From the NCBI GenBank assembly GCA_009785545.1, contig WQWD01000113.1:1-7607 (forward strand): a stretch of DNA of 7,607 bases, in the 5' to 3' direction. Below are positions 6,908-7,607 of this stretch, one piece after another; position 1 is the stretch's first letter, and each line of letters starts with the position of its first letter. The DNA comes from Treponema sp. (lineage in GTDB: Bacteria > Spirochaetota > Spirochaetia > Treponematales > Breznakiellaceae). The notes beneath the pieces are model-generated. The model saw nothing but the letters and a program-made list of their open reading frames with translations, was not told the origin of the DNA and made no database searches. The position numbers were made by a program, and so were the translations under genes.

Positions 6908-7607
6908 ATACAACGAACGCAACGGGAGTCGCAGAGGTCGCTAAAGTCGCGGAGGTCGCTAAAGCGGCATTATTTTCCAGTATGCACACGCATACAATTT
7001 TCTGTGACGGGAAAGACGATGTAGAAACAATGTGCCGAGCGGCGTATGAAAAAGGGCTCTTTGCGATAGGATTCAGCGCTCATGCTCCAATCTCAAAACA
7101 AATTGGCAAAGAAAGCGAATGGAACTTAAAAGAAGACAAAGTAGAACAATATATTTATGAAGTAAACGCCGCAAAAAAACGATGGGAAAACAGGCTTAAA
7201 GTATTTTTGGGTTACGAGGCGGATTATATCAAGGGAAGACGCTCGCCTAAAGACAAAGATATAACATCATTGAACTTGGATTATATAATCGGAAGTGTGC
7301 ATTACATTTTCCCGGAAAACGGAGCTGCGCCTTTTACAATAGACGGCCCGTACGAAGAATTTGAAACAGGATTAAAAGAGGGCTTTAACGGCGATGGCGG
7401 CGCTTTAATGAATTATTATTACGATGCCGTAGCGGAAATGATAAAAATAGGCGGATTTGATATATTAGGCCATGTTGATCTCATAAAAAAGAACTCCAAA
7501 AACAAAAAATACTGGACAGAAGAAAGCGAATTAAGCCGTCAAAAAGAAATATCCGAGCTTTTGGCAAAAAAGAACAGCGAAAATACAACTATAGTAGTCG
7601 AAGTTAA
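6904..7607 (+). CDS. hisJ: PHP-domain histidinol-phosphatase, HisJ type (partial, 3' end missing)
   Basis: Probable metal-dependent phosphatase that converts histidinol phosphate to histidinol in histidine synthesis; 234 residues are visible before the right edge. PHP motifs are intact: HTH (28-30) with CDGK after it, SAHAP (His60), the GYEADYI stretch (Glu105), GSVHY (His133) and GHVDL (His190, Asp192). The DGPYEEF tract and the GDGGALMNYYYD segment are typical of the HisJ branch rather than of PolX or DNA polymerase PHP domains. The ATG overlaps the rsm22 stop (ATGA), with GGA upstream, so translation is probably coupled. Residues 9-21 are encoded by a tandem DNA repeat, giving an extension ahead of the usual start of the fold; Met27, directly before HTH, is an alternative start but has no ribosome binding site. 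Substrate is assigned by family; in a spirochaete without the his pathway it could serve another phosphate ester. Confidence 0.88.
   Translation, partial: MNTTNATGVAEVAKVAEVAKAALFSSMHTHTIFCDGKDDVETMCRAAYEKGLFAIGFSAHAPISKQIGKESEWNLKEDKVEQYIYEVNAAKKRWENRLKVFLGYEADYIKGRRSPKDKDITSLNLDYIIGSVHYIFPENGAAPFTIDGPYEEFETGLKEGFNGDGGALMNYYYDAVAEMIKIGGFDILGHVDLIKKNSKNKKYWTEESELSRQKEISELLAKKNSENTTIVVEV
6928..6963 (+). repeat. 18-bp direct tandem repeat, two copies, at the 5' end of hisJ
   Basis: The unit gtcgcagaggtcgctaaa is followed directly by gtcgcggaggtcgctaaa, with one difference (a/g). Each unit is itself two 9-mers starting gtcgc, so the tract reads as four 9-bp copies in the codon frame, encoding (VAEVAK) twice. 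The preceding bases (aacgcaacggga) are similar in texture. It is GC-richer than its surroundings and looks like a short repeat expansion or an inserted repetitive element captured in frame. Confidence 0.85.

Overview
The window looks like chromosomal DNA from a spirochaete, most likely a host-associated Treponema-like bacterium. This is an inference from protein style and gene content: small spirochaete-type orphans, a LysM/M23 peptidase beside a deacetylase-like protein, and a bacterial Rsm22. There is no rRNA or other direct taxonomic marker. Genes are tightly packed. I see no tRNA, CRISPR array, insertion sequence or convincing terminator.

Minus strand, 1-1704: two genes read leftward. A short type I signal peptidase (lepB, 1704-1318) comes first, followed 46 bp later by a class B penicillin-binding protein of the FtsI type (1271 to beyond the left edge). 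The PBP is cut before its KTG box.

The 65-bp gap 1705-1769 separates this pair from a head-to-head rightward operon and should hold both promoters.

Plus strand, 1770-7607: six genes run in one direction with gaps of 22, 19, 12 and 27 bp and finally a 4-bp ATGA overlap, so they look co-transcribed. In order they are: a membrane-anchored LysM/LysM/M23 peptidoglycan endopeptidase; an exported-looking 43-residue peptide too short for usual gene finders; a 68-residue helical orphan; a 766-residue secreted protein with a beta-propeller-like N-terminal part and a NodB-type C-terminal domain whose metal-binding histidines are missing; an Rsm22/METTL17-family protein with an intact cysteine cluster; and a PHP-family histidinol-phosphatase (HisJ type) running off the right edge.

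The left three quarters concerns the cell envelope: septal synthesis, protein export, wall cleavage and a probable non-catalytic carbohydrate-binding relative. The last two genes concern ribosome maturation and metabolism and appear to share the transcript only. The points most worth a second look are the degenerate NodB domain, the unannotated acidic mini-peptide, and an 18-bp tandem repeat that forms an N-terminal extension on HisJ.
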